A stretch of 64,000 nt of DNA from Bog-473 sp963777485 (lineage in GTDB: Bacteria; Actinomycetota; Acidimicrobiia; Acidimicrobiales; RAAP-2). Where the stretch lies: the NCBI GenBank assembly GCA_963777485.1, contig CAVZQP010000001.1, forward strand, positions 1,240,001 to 1,304,000, read 5' to 3'. The notes below the pieces were generated by a model. That model was not told where the DNA came from and ran no database searches. It was given only the letters and a program-made list of their open reading frames with translations. A program made the translations under genes and the position numbers. Positions 55,100 to 62,354 of the stretch are shown piece by piece; positions within the stretch are counted from its first letter, which is position 1, and every line of letters begins with the position of its first letter.

Positions 55100-55281
55100 G
55101 TGACGACGCCATCTGTGAAGGTTGCCGCGCACATCTCGTCGCCACGGCCCGAGCCGCGCTCTCGGTGCTGGCCGACGAACGCGCAAACGACGACGAGCGT
55201 CGAGTCGCCGGGGACGTGGTGACCGAAACCGTCCAGACTCTCCGGCTCCCGCCGGGGAGGCTCGCACGGGAGAAGCGATGA
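55096..55281 (+). CDS. Unknown small protein
   Basis: This encodes 61 residues from a GTG overlapping the preceding stop. It starts SDDAICEGCRAHLVATARAALSVLADERAND and has two Cys three residues apart; the rest is helical and charged. No family is recognised. It is supported by the unbroken chain of four-base overlaps on both sides. Confidence 0.5.
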   Translation: MSDDAICEGCRAHLVATARAALSVLADERANDDERRVAGDVVTETVQTLRLPPGRLAREKR

Positions 55282-55643
55282 CGACGCCTCGTCCGTGTCG
55301 CTACTGCGGTCGACCATCGTGGACAAGTGACAACGACGGCCCGGTGCATCCGTGCTGTCGCTACTGGTACGAGGTCGTCGGTCTCGACCACTGTCCGGCC
55401 TGTCGAGCGTCGCAAGCGCAACGGCGGCGGCGAACGTGTAGTTCGCTCTCTCTCGCCATCGTCGGGGAGGGTGGCGCGCCCTTCCGCGTTTTCGACGCCT
55501 CACGCCCGCAGAACCGAGGGGGGTCAGCCCCGATTCGGCTCGCTCTCGCTTGTGACCGGCGTGTGACCACGGCTCTCGGGCGGCTCTCTGACCAGGACGT
55601 TTCTACCCGGAGCGGGACTCTCAATCCCGCAGGTCTGTGGTGA
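55278..55643 (+). CDS. Zinc-ribbon-like protein
   Basis: This encodes 121 residues from an ATG overlapping the previous stop (ATGA). The first 45 residues hold three Cys pairs: CRYCGRPSW, HPCCRYWYEV and CPACRAS, fitting one or two zinc-binding knuckles. The remaining part is Arg- and Ser-rich without a clear fold. Small zinc proteins like this are common in phage early regions, and a DNA- or RNA-binding role is inferred. Confidence 0.55.
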   Translation: MTTPRPCRYCGRPSWTSDNDGPVHPCCRYWYEVVGLDHCPACRASQAQRRRRTCSSLSLAIVGEGGAPFRVFDASRPQNRGGSAPIRLALACDRRVTTALGRLSDQDVSTRSGTLNPAGLW

Positions 55644-56191
55644 GCGGGCACCCCGATTTTGAGCCGAACAACGATGTTGCTCGGAAGCACGGAGGCTTCA
55701 GCCCGAAAGCCATCGAGGCCAAGGGTGACGAGCTGGCCCCCGGCTTCGGTGCTTACCTCGCGGAGCACGCGCCGTACGCGGCCGGGGACGAGTTCGCCCC
55801 GATGCGGTTGAACTACCTGCGCTCGCTCGCCGTAGTCGAGCTGCTCACCGCGAGCGTCGTGGAGACCGCCGCGGCGAAGGGTGCGGCCTCGGTACCGCTC
55901 CGCCGCTTTGAAACGCTCCTGGCAAGTCTCAGGGGCGAACGGGAGGCACTGGCGCAGCTCGGCCTGACCGCTCGGACTAAGGCAGCGATGGCGCTCGACG
56001 TTGCCAGCACCGAGCACACACTCGCCGCGTTGCAGGAGGAAGGCCGAGCCATCCTCGCCACGCGGGCGGCGCGGGAGGCGGCGGCCGAGCTGCCCGAGGT
56101 AATCGCCGGAGTCCCCGTAAATGACATCCCGGTGTCGCAGCGCGGAGGCGCGTCTGTGCCGACCGAGATTTTGGAGGCCACTGATGAGTGA
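55640..56191 (+). CDS. Possible small terminase subunit
   Basis: This encodes 183 residues from the GTG at 55640, overlapping the previous stop (GTGA); a GTG three bases earlier is also possible. The N terminus reads NNDVARKHGGFSPKAIEAKGDELAPGFGAYL, then helical segments (RLNYLRSLAVVELLTASVVETA, RRFETLLASLRGEREALAQLG). Position directly before the large terminase and the all-helical composition fit TerS, which recognises the packaging site, but no clear motif proves it. Confidence 0.55.
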   Translation: MSGHPDFEPNNDVARKHGGFSPKAIEAKGDELAPGFGAYLAEHAPYAAGDEFAPMRLNYLRSLAVVELLTASVVETAAAKGAASVPLRRFETLLASLRGEREALAQLGLTARTKAAMALDVASTEHTLAALQEEGRAILATRAAREAAAELPEVIAGVPVNDIPVSQRGGASVPTEILEATDE

Positions 56192-57764
56192 GGCGATGAA
56201 CCTTCTGGCGTCACTCCGCCTGGAGGACGGTCGCCGGTGGGGCGAGGCAGCTCTCCAGTTCCAACGTGACGACGCCGAGGCGGTTCTCGCTGAGCCGTCG
56301 GAGTCGCGTCGGCCCAATCGGTGGATGCGCCGTCAGGCGGCCCGAGAGCTGCGCCAAGAGCGTGCCCGGTGGCACTACTGGCTCCGAGGTCGTGGGATGT
56401 CCAAGACGGGCGACGGGGCCGGTCTCGGCTTGGCCCTGATGCTGACACAAGCTCCCCCACGGTCCCGGTCCTACGTCTACGCCGCGGACGGCCAGCAAGC
56501 GGGCTTGCTTCTCGACGCTCTCGCTGGCCTGGCTGAGCGGTCGGGGTTGCTGGGTCAGGTCGAGATTAGGGCGCGCTCAGTCATTGTGAAAAGCACCGGG
56601 GCGACTCTGACGGTCGAATCGTCCGATGGGGCTACCGCGTACGGCACACGACCTTGGCTCGTCGTTGCGGACGAGCTGAGTATGTGGCCCGAGACCGACA
56701 ACAGTCGCCGCTTGTGGGCGTCAATCGTGTCGGGACTGGCGAAGGTCCCCGGCTCGCGACTTCTCGTCCTGTCCTCGGCCGGGTCGCCCGGTTCTCTGGC
56801 GCACAAGGTTTGGCTGTCGGCGGAGAAGTCTCCGCACTGGCTGACGAGTTGCACGCCGGGGCCGTCGCCCTGGTGGTCTGCCGCCGACATTGAGGCGACG
56901 CGGGCCGAACTGCTCCCCGCCGAATGGGACCAACTGATCGAGTGCAAGTGGGTCGCCGGTGACGAGGCGCTCGTCACCGCTGAGGACCTCACCGCGTGCA
57001 CGGGGTCCTACCGTCTGCGCGAACCCGAGCCTGGCACGCGGTACCTCATGGGCTTGGACGTTGGCCTACGCCGAGATGCCAGCGTGCTCGTCGTGGGCCA
57101 TGCCGAGGCGACCCCGGCGGGCCGTACGGTCGTGATCGACCGCGTGCAGCGATGGACCGGCTCGCGGCTTTCGCCCGTGTCTCTCTCGACCCTGGAGAGT
57201 TCGATCCTGGCGACCTGGCAGCGATACCACCGTCCGAAGTTGAGTTTCGACCCGCACCAGGCCGCGCAGCTCTCCGAGAGGCTCCGGAGCGCCGGTGCGC
57301 GAGCTGAAGAGTTCCCGTTCACCACTGGGAGCGTCAATCGGCTTGCGCGGTCCCTCTACGGCGCACTGCGCGACCGAGCCATCGTCCTGCCCGATGATGA
57401 CGAGCTGCTCGATGAGTTGGCATCCGTTCGCCTGGTCGAGACCGGGCCGGGTCTCGTCCGGTTGGACCACAACCGCTCGGGACACGACGATCAGGCCGTC
57501 GCCATCGCGCTCGTCGTGCTGGAGCTGACGCGGCTCGGACCGGAGGGAGGTCGCCCGGTTCTCTTCGATGACGCCTACATGCGCGCCACTGCGGTCGCGG
57601 ACCTCCAGGTTCGCGGCGAAGCCCCGAAGCCGGTCCAGCTCATCGGCGGCCGGGGGTTCGGAAGCGTCGAAGGCACACGGATGCCGGACTCAGTGATTCG
57701 GGACCTCTCGGACGATGACGACGGCCCGCCGCCGGGATCGACGCGGAGGTCCCCTTTCGTATGA
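56184..57764 (+). CDS. terL: Phage terminase large subunit
   Basis: This encodes 526 residues from an ATG overlapping the previous gene by eight bases. The ATPase domain has a Walker A-like YWLRGRGMSKTGDGAGLGLAL (Ser in place of the usual Gly before Lys-Thr), Walker B RPWLVVADELSMW and the coupling motif LLVLSSAGSP. The RNase H-like nuclease domain has acidic residues in LMGLDVGLRRDASVLVVG, LSFDPHQAAQ and SGHDDQAVAIAL. TerL pumps and cuts DNA during head filling. No portal or capsid gene follows, which is unusual: the downstream genes are short unknowns. Confidence 0.85.
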   Translation: MSEAMNLLASLRLEDGRRWGEAALQFQRDDAEAVLAEPSESRRPNRWMRRQAARELRQERARWHYWLRGRGMSKTGDGAGLGLALMLTQAPPRSRSYVYAADGQQAGLLLDALAGLAERSGLLGQVEIRARSVIVKSTGATLTVESSDGATAYGTRPWLVVADELSMWPETDNSRRLWASIVSGLAKVPGSRLLVLSSAGSPGSLAHKVWLSAEKSPHWLTSCTPGPSPWWSAADIEATRAELLPAEWDQLIECKWVAGDEALVTAEDLTACTGSYRLREPEPGTRYLMGLDVGLRRDASVLVVGHAEATPAGRTVVIDRVQRWTGSRLSPVSLSTLESSILATWQRYHRPKLSFDPHQAAQLSERLRSAGARAEEFPFTTGSVNRLARSLYGALRDRAIVLPDDDELLDELASVRLVETGPGLVRLDHNRSGHDDQAVAIALVVLELTRLGPEGGRPVLFDDAYMRATAVADLQVRGEAPKPVQLIGGRGFGSVEGTRMPDSVIRDLSDDDDGPPPGSTRRSPFV

Positions 57765-58150
57765 GGCCGGTCCCGATCCCCGGACCCGGTGTGCTCGTCC
57801 CGGCCGACGTGGCCGCGGCTATCGCGCCGGCTCTCACCCGCGCGCTGTCTGAAGCCCAGCGGCTCGGCTCTTACGTCCACCCGGACACCGCGGAAACAAT
57901 CGAGCGAATCGACATGCTCGGAAACGCCTGGCTCAAACGGAACCCGAACGTTCCGAAGGTTCCGTTTCTTGACATTGACCGTTCCGATGATTTTGAGTCG
58001 ATCACTGTGCAACAGGCCGCCGCTCAGCTCGGAGTATCCGATACCGCCGTGAAGGCCCGGCTGCGGAACGAAAGTCTCCGCAGCGTGAAGCGCGGAGGAC
58101 GTTGGCGGGTGGATGCCGAGGCCGTGCGCAGGGAGGCGGTATGTCGATGA
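57761..58150 (+). CDS. HTH protein downstream of terminase
   Basis: This encodes 129 residues from an ATG overlapping terL (ATGA). The N-terminal 70 residues are of unknown type (PADVAAAIAPALTRALSEAQRL, DTAETIERIDMLGNAW). Residues about 78-125 form an excisionase/MerR-like helix-turn-helix (SITVQQAAAQLGVSDTAVKARL, VKRGGRWRVDAEAVRRE). It is the second such domain in the element. A late-gene regulator or second Xis are both possible. Confidence 0.65.
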   Translation: MRPVPIPGPGVLVPADVAAAIAPALTRALSEAQRLGSYVHPDTAETIERIDMLGNAWLKRNPNVPKVPFLDIDRSDDFESITVQQAAAQLGVSDTAVKARLRNESLRSVKRGGRWRVDAEAVRREAVCR

Positions 58151-58545
58151 CCGAGGTCGCGGACAAGGCCCGAGCGGACGAGCTGTGCGACGAGATCGCG
58201 GCGCTACTGCCGAAACTTGGCGATGACGTGGCCGCCGCCCTGGAGAGCCTGGAGGCGGCGCTTGATGCGTACCTGAGCGCCGCCGAAGCGTACGAGGCGT
58301 GCGTTCATGGCTGGAGAGCGCGCCTGCCAGGTGTGGCCGTCTACACGCCCCGCGCCGTCCTGGACCGCTACCGCGCACCGGCCGTGGACGGACTGCCGCT
58401 CCGGCAAATGCGCCCGGAGGCTCGCCTCGCGGACGTCGTCGGTCCGGCGATGGCCCAACTGCGCGCGCCGCTGTTTCTCGTGGCTGACCTTCGACAGCTC
58501 GGAGAGGCCGCACCTGATTTCGTCACGAGCAAGGAGACCCGATGA
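58141..58545 (+). CDS. Unknown helical protein
   Basis: This encodes 134 residues from the ATG at 58141, or 132 from the ATG at 58147, which makes the ATGA overlap typical of this operon. GGGAGG lies upstream of both. The first 60 residues are strongly helical and Ala-rich (LCDEIAALLPKLGDDVAAALESLEAAL), coiled-coil-like. No family is recognised. Its position after terL resembles head or scaffold genes, but there is no sequence support. Confidence 0.55.
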   Translation: MSMTEVADKARADELCDEIAALLPKLGDDVAAALESLEAALDAYLSAAEAYEACVHGWRARLPGVAVYTPRAVLDRYRAPAVDGLPLRQMRPEARLADVVGPAMAQLRAPLFLVADLRQLGEAAPDFVTSKETR

Positions 58546-58724
58546 ACGAACCCAAGTTCACCCGATCGAGCCAATGGGTCCGCAGCACGGTCCCGGAGGC
58601 CGAGCCGGGTCAGGAAGAGCTGATCCGAGAGGACGAGGACCGGCCTCGCTATCGCGGCCTGCGTCCCGGTGCCGTCGCGCGGTCCCCATTCGTCCAGCCA
58701 ACGACGACCAGGGAGGTCCGCTGA
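58542..58724 (+). CDS. Unknown small protein
   Basis: This encodes 60 residues, polar, from an ATG overlapping the previous stop (ATGA). It contains SSQWVRSTVPEAEPGQEELIREDED and an Arg-rich end. It shows no recognisable family or membrane segment. It is kept because of the tight overlaps with genes on both sides. Confidence 0.5.
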   Translation: MNEPKFTRSSQWVRSTVPEAEPGQEELIREDEDRPRYRGLRPGAVARSPFVQPTTTREVR

Positions 58725-59134
58725 TGGCAACCAGCAAGCAAGCAACCGCGCTGCTCCGCGCTTTCCAGGAGCACGGCGCGACGCCTGACGTTGCGCGCCG
58801 CGCCGCGCGCCAGTTCGGGATTCCTGAGCAGGTGGCCGTGCGCGCCGCGTCCGCGTTCACCGAAACGATGGAGAAGGCGACGAAGCTCTATTTCTCCGAG
58901 GCCGGTCCCGACCTGGCCGCCAGAGCCGCGCACGCCTCTTCCGAGTCAAGCGGCGAGCGCACCTTCGGTGAGTCGGCGGAAGGCTCGGACGTAGATGTCT
59001 CGACGCTCCCGCGGTTCATCCGTGAATCGGCGGAACGGATGGCCGATCAGGCGAACAAAGCCGATGCAGACCTGCGTCACGCATCGACAAGGGACCTGGA
59101 GTCGCTCGCGGCCATGAAGTTCGGCGGGCGTTAG
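58724..59134 (+). CDS. Unknown helical protein, last gene of the overlapping rightward run
   Basis: This encodes 136 residues from an ATG behind GGGAGG, sharing one base with the previous stop. It is helical and Ala-rich: ATALLRAFQEHGATPDVARRAARQFGIP, then VAVRAASAFTETMEKATKLYF and a C-terminal part with FIRESAERMADQANKADADL. No family is recognised. It ends the block of overlapping genes, and 264 bases without a convincing gene follow. Confidence 0.55.
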   Translation: MATSKQATALLRAFQEHGATPDVARRAARQFGIPEQVAVRAASAFTETMEKATKLYFSEAGPDLAARAAHASSESSGERTFGESAEGSDVDVSTLPRFIRESAERMADQANKADADLRHASTRDLESLAAMKFGGR

Positions 59135-59398
59135 TCGAGACCGAAGGACTGAGATTCCCGCGGCGATGGCCGCGGTCCGTTGCTCGATGCTGCGAGCGTT
59201 CCTGTGGGGGCTGCGGCCATCACCGCGGGGATTTCGGTTGACCTGAGCGACGACACTCTGGCGGCGATCCGGGTCGTCTGATCCAGGCGCAGCGCCGCAG
59301 GAGGGACCACCTGACCCGGAACCCCGGTGGGGTGCCTCACTCCGGCACTTTCGGGCTAGCCGGGCCTTGGCGCGGTGGGAGGTGCTTAAATTCGACCG

Positions 59399-59701
59399 GT
59401 GGCGGCAGCAATAGGCATCGCGATCGGCATCCTGTTCGTCTGGCTTTTCCGGATGAGCCGGATCCGGATTCTCGGGAATACCCACTACGCCCGTCGGCGT
59501 GCGATCCTCGAGACGATCTACTTCGGAGGATTCGCGGTGGTGATGATCGCCGCTCTATCACTCTCCGGAAGCACCAAGAAGTGGGTGCTTGCAGTGGGGT
59601 TCATCCTTTTGTTCGGTGGCTACCTGATCGGTCTCCTACGGATCAATCGTCGACCTGCACGGCCTGCCGTCAAGCCACATCATCAAGAGGAACCCACCTA
59701 A
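59399..59701 (+). CDS. Small membrane protein
   Basis: This encodes 100 residues from a GTG. Three hydrophobic segments (about 3-17 AAIGIAIGILFVWLF, 40-55 TIYFGGFAVVMIAALSL, 62-80 WVLAVGFILLFGGYLIGLL) and a basic C-terminal tail are seen. No family is recognised. It lies between the terminase operon and the IS110 copy, in what looks like the element's cargo zone. Confidence 0.6.
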   Translation: MAAAIGIAIGILFVWLFRMSRIRILGNTHYARRRAILETIYFGGFAVVMIAALSLSGSTKKWVLAVGFILLFGGYLIGLLRINRRPARPAVKPHHQEEPT

Positions 59702-59838
59702 AGGCGACCCCCGTTTTTTGCCGGAGCGGCCGACCCTGGTTCGGCCCAAGCATCGTTCCCACTTCGTTTGGCAGAACTGCCCCCGACCGCCGGAAATGCT
59801 CCGTTCGGGACAGTGGACGACCTGCCACAATGGGAGGG

Positions 59839-60147
59839 ATGCGGTATCCGCAACACATCCGACGGAAAGTGCTCGTCGCTGTCTGGACAACGGCGCTGGC
59901 CCTTGTGGGCCTGTGGACGACAGGACTCGCACACGCCGTGTCCACGTTCTCGAACGAGTCAGCCTTTCGCTGTTCCATTCCCCCAATGAGTGGGTGCAGC
60001 TACGTCGCTCATCCGGTCTCTGTTTCAACCATTGGGCTGTCCGGGTTCTCGAAGGTCCTGATCGGCTTGGGGTTGCTGGCCGTGTGGCTGGTGTCGATTC
60101 AGCTTGTGGGCCGTCTATCCGCAGCAGAGAACCTGACCGTTCGCTGA
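59839..60147 (+). CDS. Small membrane or exported protein
   Basis: This encodes 102 residues from the ATG at 59839; an ATG nine bases earlier is also in frame. Hydrophobic segments lie at about 11-34 (LVAVWTTALALVGLWTTGLAHAV) and 72-92 (SKVLIGLGLLAVWLVSIQLVG), with two Cys in the loop between them (FRCSIPPMSGCSYV), which may be outside the membrane. No family is recognised. It is followed at once by the IS110 non-coding end. Confidence 0.55.
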   Translation: MRYPQHIRRKVLVAVWTTALALVGLWTTGLAHAVSTFSNESAFRCSIPPMSGCSYVAHPVSVSTIGLSGFSKVLIGLGLLAVWLVSIQLVGRLSAAENLTVR

Positions 60148-60199
60148 CGCTGCCCCCGTACATTGATACTTCTCTGAGGGTCCACCGCTTGATTGCTGG

Positions 60200-60400
60200 T
60201 CCTGAATAGCTTCGGGAGTGCTGGCGGGGCCGGTCTGACTTGGAGTTCCGTGACGTTGCAAAACGTCGTCGACCGAGACCTCCCAGCCGCACATTGAAAC
60301 CGGCACGTCCCGTCTCAGAGGTGGGGTGATTGGCCCGGGTTGCTAGAACAACCCAGACCGCCCGTCGCTCCGATCCGGGACGGCCGTGCCATCCCTCCAA
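60200..60400 (+). ncRNA. Candidate bridge RNA region of the IS110 element
   Basis: In IS110 elements the non-coding end before the recombinase gene encodes a bridge RNA with a target-binding and a donor-binding loop. Here two perfect hairpins are visible: GACGTT-gcaa-AACGTC at 60252-60267 and GGGTTG-ctagaa-CAACCC at 60337-60354. The limits of the RNA and its loops cannot be fixed without the element ends. Presence is inferred from the family and the structure. Confidence 0.45.
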
Positions 60401-60415
60401 CTTTGAGAGAAAGGG

Positions 60416-61465
60416 ATGACCATGACCATCGTAGAAGCCGCGCGCGGGATTACCGGTGGTGTCGACACACACCGCGACGTGCACGTCGCTGCTGCACTCG
60501 ATCCCCTCGGTGGGTTGCTCGGAACCGAGAGCTTCGCCACCGACTCGGCCGGCTACAAGGCGCTGCTGTCGTGGCTTGAGGGCTTCGGCAACGTCACCAA
60601 GATCGGCGTCGAAGGAACCGGTTCCTACGGGGCCGGCCTGGCCCGCCATCTGCGCCGCTCGGGTGTCGAGGTCATCGAGGTCGACCGACCGAATCGCCAA
60701 AAGCGCCGCAGCAGCGGCAAGTCCGACCCGCTCGATGCCGTCGAAGCGGCACGGGCCGCCCTCGGTGGCCGGGCGACCGGAAGTCCGAAGTCGCGCGACG
60801 GTGCCGTCGAGGCAATCCGGGTCCTCGTCGTGGCCAAGCGCTCGGGCCGCCAGGCCCGGGTCAAGGCGCTCATCCAGATGCGCCACCTCGGCTACAGCGC
60901 ACCCGAGCAGCTCCGTTGTCGACTGAAGGGCCTCTCGGTGCCAGCGCTGGTCGCCGAAGGATCCAAACTCCGGCCGACACGATCACCCGACCCGGTGACC
61001 GCTGCCACCAAGGCATCGCTGTCCTCGTTGGCGCATCGCATCGAAGGGCTGGACCGCGAGTTGGCAGAGCTCGACCAGCGGATTGACGCACTCCTCGTCG
61101 CCACCGTGCCCGATCTGCTCGACCTCTTCGGCGTCGGTCCCGACACCGCTGCGGCTCTCGTGATGGCTGCCGGCGACAACCCCGAGCGGCTCCATTCAGA
61201 AGCGGCGTGGGCCCACCTCTGCGGGGTGGCTCCGGTGCCCGACGGTTCGGGCAAGACCAGCGGCAGGGTCAAGGCCCACGACGGCGGCGATCGCCAGGCC
61301 AACAGCGCGCTCTGGCGCATCGTCATGGTCCGCATCGCCCACGACCCTGACACCCGCGTCTACTTCGAACGTCGAGTCAAGGACGGCAAGACCAAACACG
61401 AGGTCATCCGCATCCTGAAGCGCTACGTCGCCCGCGAGGTCTATCGCTACCTACCTCGCGGCTAG
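60416..61465 (+). CDS. IS110-family transposase (DEDD recombinase)
   Basis: This encodes 349 residues from the ATG at 60416; the ATG at 60422 is better spaced from GAGAAAGGG and may be the real start. The N-terminal RuvC-like domain has the DEDD residues Asp17 (GGVDTHRDVH), Glu66 (GVEGTGSYG), Asp104 and Asp107 (GKSDPLDA). A coiled-coil linker (ELAELDQRIDALL) leads to the C-terminal Tnp domain with a helix-hairpin-helix-like FGVGPDTAAALVMAAG and the Ser-containing DGSGKTSGR loop. The length is normal and intact. Together with a bridge RNA it would catalyse RNA-guided recombination. Confidence 0.92.
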   Translation: MTMTIVEAARGITGGVDTHRDVHVAAALDPLGGLLGTESFATDSAGYKALLSWLEGFGNVTKIGVEGTGSYGAGLARHLRRSGVEVIEVDRPNRQKRRSSGKSDPLDAVEAARAALGGRATGSPKSRDGAVEAIRVLVVAKRSGRQARVKALIQMRHLGYSAPEQLRCRLKGLSVPALVAEGSKLRPTRSPDPVTAATKASLSSLAHRIEGLDRELAELDQRIDALLVATVPDLLDLFGVGPDTAAALVMAAGDNPERLHSEAAWAHLCGVAPVPDGSGKTSGRVKAHDGGDRQANSALWRIVMVRIAHDPDTRVYFERRVKDGKTKHEVIRILKRYVAREVYRYLPRG

Positions 61466-61703
61466 ATCCTCGGGCTGCGGGTCTGGCTTTGCCCCGTACT
61501 GTCGCTCTTGGGAGCTGACTTGCCAGCGACTCGCCGACCTTCAGCTCGGGTTTACGTTCTCGAAAACGCGTGACCTAATAGGAGCTTGTCCTCGACCTCG
61601 AGTGACTCATCAATGTCGTGTCCGCTGTTTTCACTCCCGAACCCCCAAAGAGGGGTTGACAAGTAATAGGAGCTCGCCGGGACGGTGGGGCACTTCCGCA
61701 GGG

Positions 61704-61910
61704 CTAGGTGCCGTTCCGATCAACGTATTCGGCAAGCTCGACGAGTCGCGCCATAACGTCGGTCAGGGAACGGGAAAACGACCCAAGAACAATCCCCAGA
61801 TCACGACGCAGGTCTGGGTCTGCGCTCGCCAGCCGATTCCAGGCATCGAGCACCCGATCGGGATCGTCGTCCGGTTCTCTCGGTCTGTTGATCTGTTCAG
61901 CAATCCCCAC
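61704..61910 (-). CDS. Unknown small protein
   Basis: This encodes 68 residues from a GTG. It contains INRPREPDDDPDRVLDAWNRLASADPDLRRDLGIVLGSFSRSLTDVMARLVELAEYVDRN, a charged, helical sequence. This minus-strand frame is preferred over the overlapping plus-strand frame, which is Arg/Ser-rich without hydrophobic periodicity. No family is recognised and no clear ribosome-binding site is seen. It sits 69 bases after the next gene's stop codon region. Confidence 0.45.
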   Translation of the reverse strand: MGIAEQINRPREPDDDPDRVLDAWNRLASADPDLRRDLGIVLGSFSRSLTDVMARLVELAEYVDRNGT

Positions 61911-61979
61911 GCAGACAACCTACTTGCGCTGATTTAGCCTGTCCCCGAACGCCGGTTCGGGGCGAATCGGGGTTGGCGG

Positions 61980-62354
61980 CTAGGAAACGTCCGGGAGGTC
62001 GATTATCTCCACCCACTCAGCTTCTGGAATTCCTCGGCGCATGACGAACCATGTGCTCGGTTCTCCTTTGCCGTGGAACCGAGCTGAGGTCTCCAGACCG
62101 CTCACCGTCCCCGGCGGAAGCTCCTGCCGGTACTGGGACCACGGCACGACTTTCTCGTCCGGAACCTCCACGATGACGTACGCACAGAGACCCGAACCAA
62201 CTTTCCATCCTTGATCTGAGTCGGTCCGGCTCGTCAGCCATACGACGCGCTCCGGAATCGCTTCGCCGGTCTCTGCTGGCCAGGTCGCGCGAATGAGACC
62301 GTCCGCCCGGATTCGCTCCAGGCCGGAGCCGTTGGTCCAGTGATTGAGCCGCAC
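61980..62354 (-). CDS. Unknown protein, possibly ADP-ribosyltransferase-fold
   Basis: This encodes 124 residues. It begins RLNHWTNGSGLERIRADGLIRATWP, resembling the His-Trp/Tyr-Thr followed by an I-x-x-D-G-L pattern seen at the start of several ADP-ribosyltransferase-like toxin families. It then has RVVWLTSRTD, a beta-rich YVIVEVPDEKVVPWSQY, and ends with a WFVMRRGIPEAEWVEII strand. The resemblance is to a short pattern only, and no full catalytic triad can be assigned. It is the last gene before attR, a usual place for accessory cargo. Confidence 0.6.
   Translation of the reverse strand: MRLNHWTNGSGLERIRADGLIRATWPAETGEAIPERVVWLTSRTDSDQGWKVGSGLCAYVIVEVPDEKVVPWSQYRQELPPGTVSGLETSARFHGKGEPSTWFVMRRGIPEAEWVEIIDLPDVS

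Larger units (their letters stand above)
60148..61490 (+). mobile_element. IS110-family insertion sequence (ends not resolved)
   Basis: The DEDD transposase gene is preceded by about 270 non-coding bases containing stable hairpins and followed by a short non-coding tail, the layout of the IS110 group. IS110 elements have no long terminal inverted repeats and make no obvious target duplication, so exact ends cannot be set from one copy. The limits given are outer guesses. It sits inside the tRNA-Leu element. Confidence 0.7.

Noticed and set aside
59135..59398. Short frames on both strands between the terminase operon and the small membrane protein gene
   Set aside because: No ribosome-binding site, no overlap with neighbours and no protein-like composition.
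61602..61937. Plus-strand frame of 111 codons
   Set aside because: Ser/Arg/Gly-rich without periodicity; the opposite strand carries a more protein-like frame (61704-61910).
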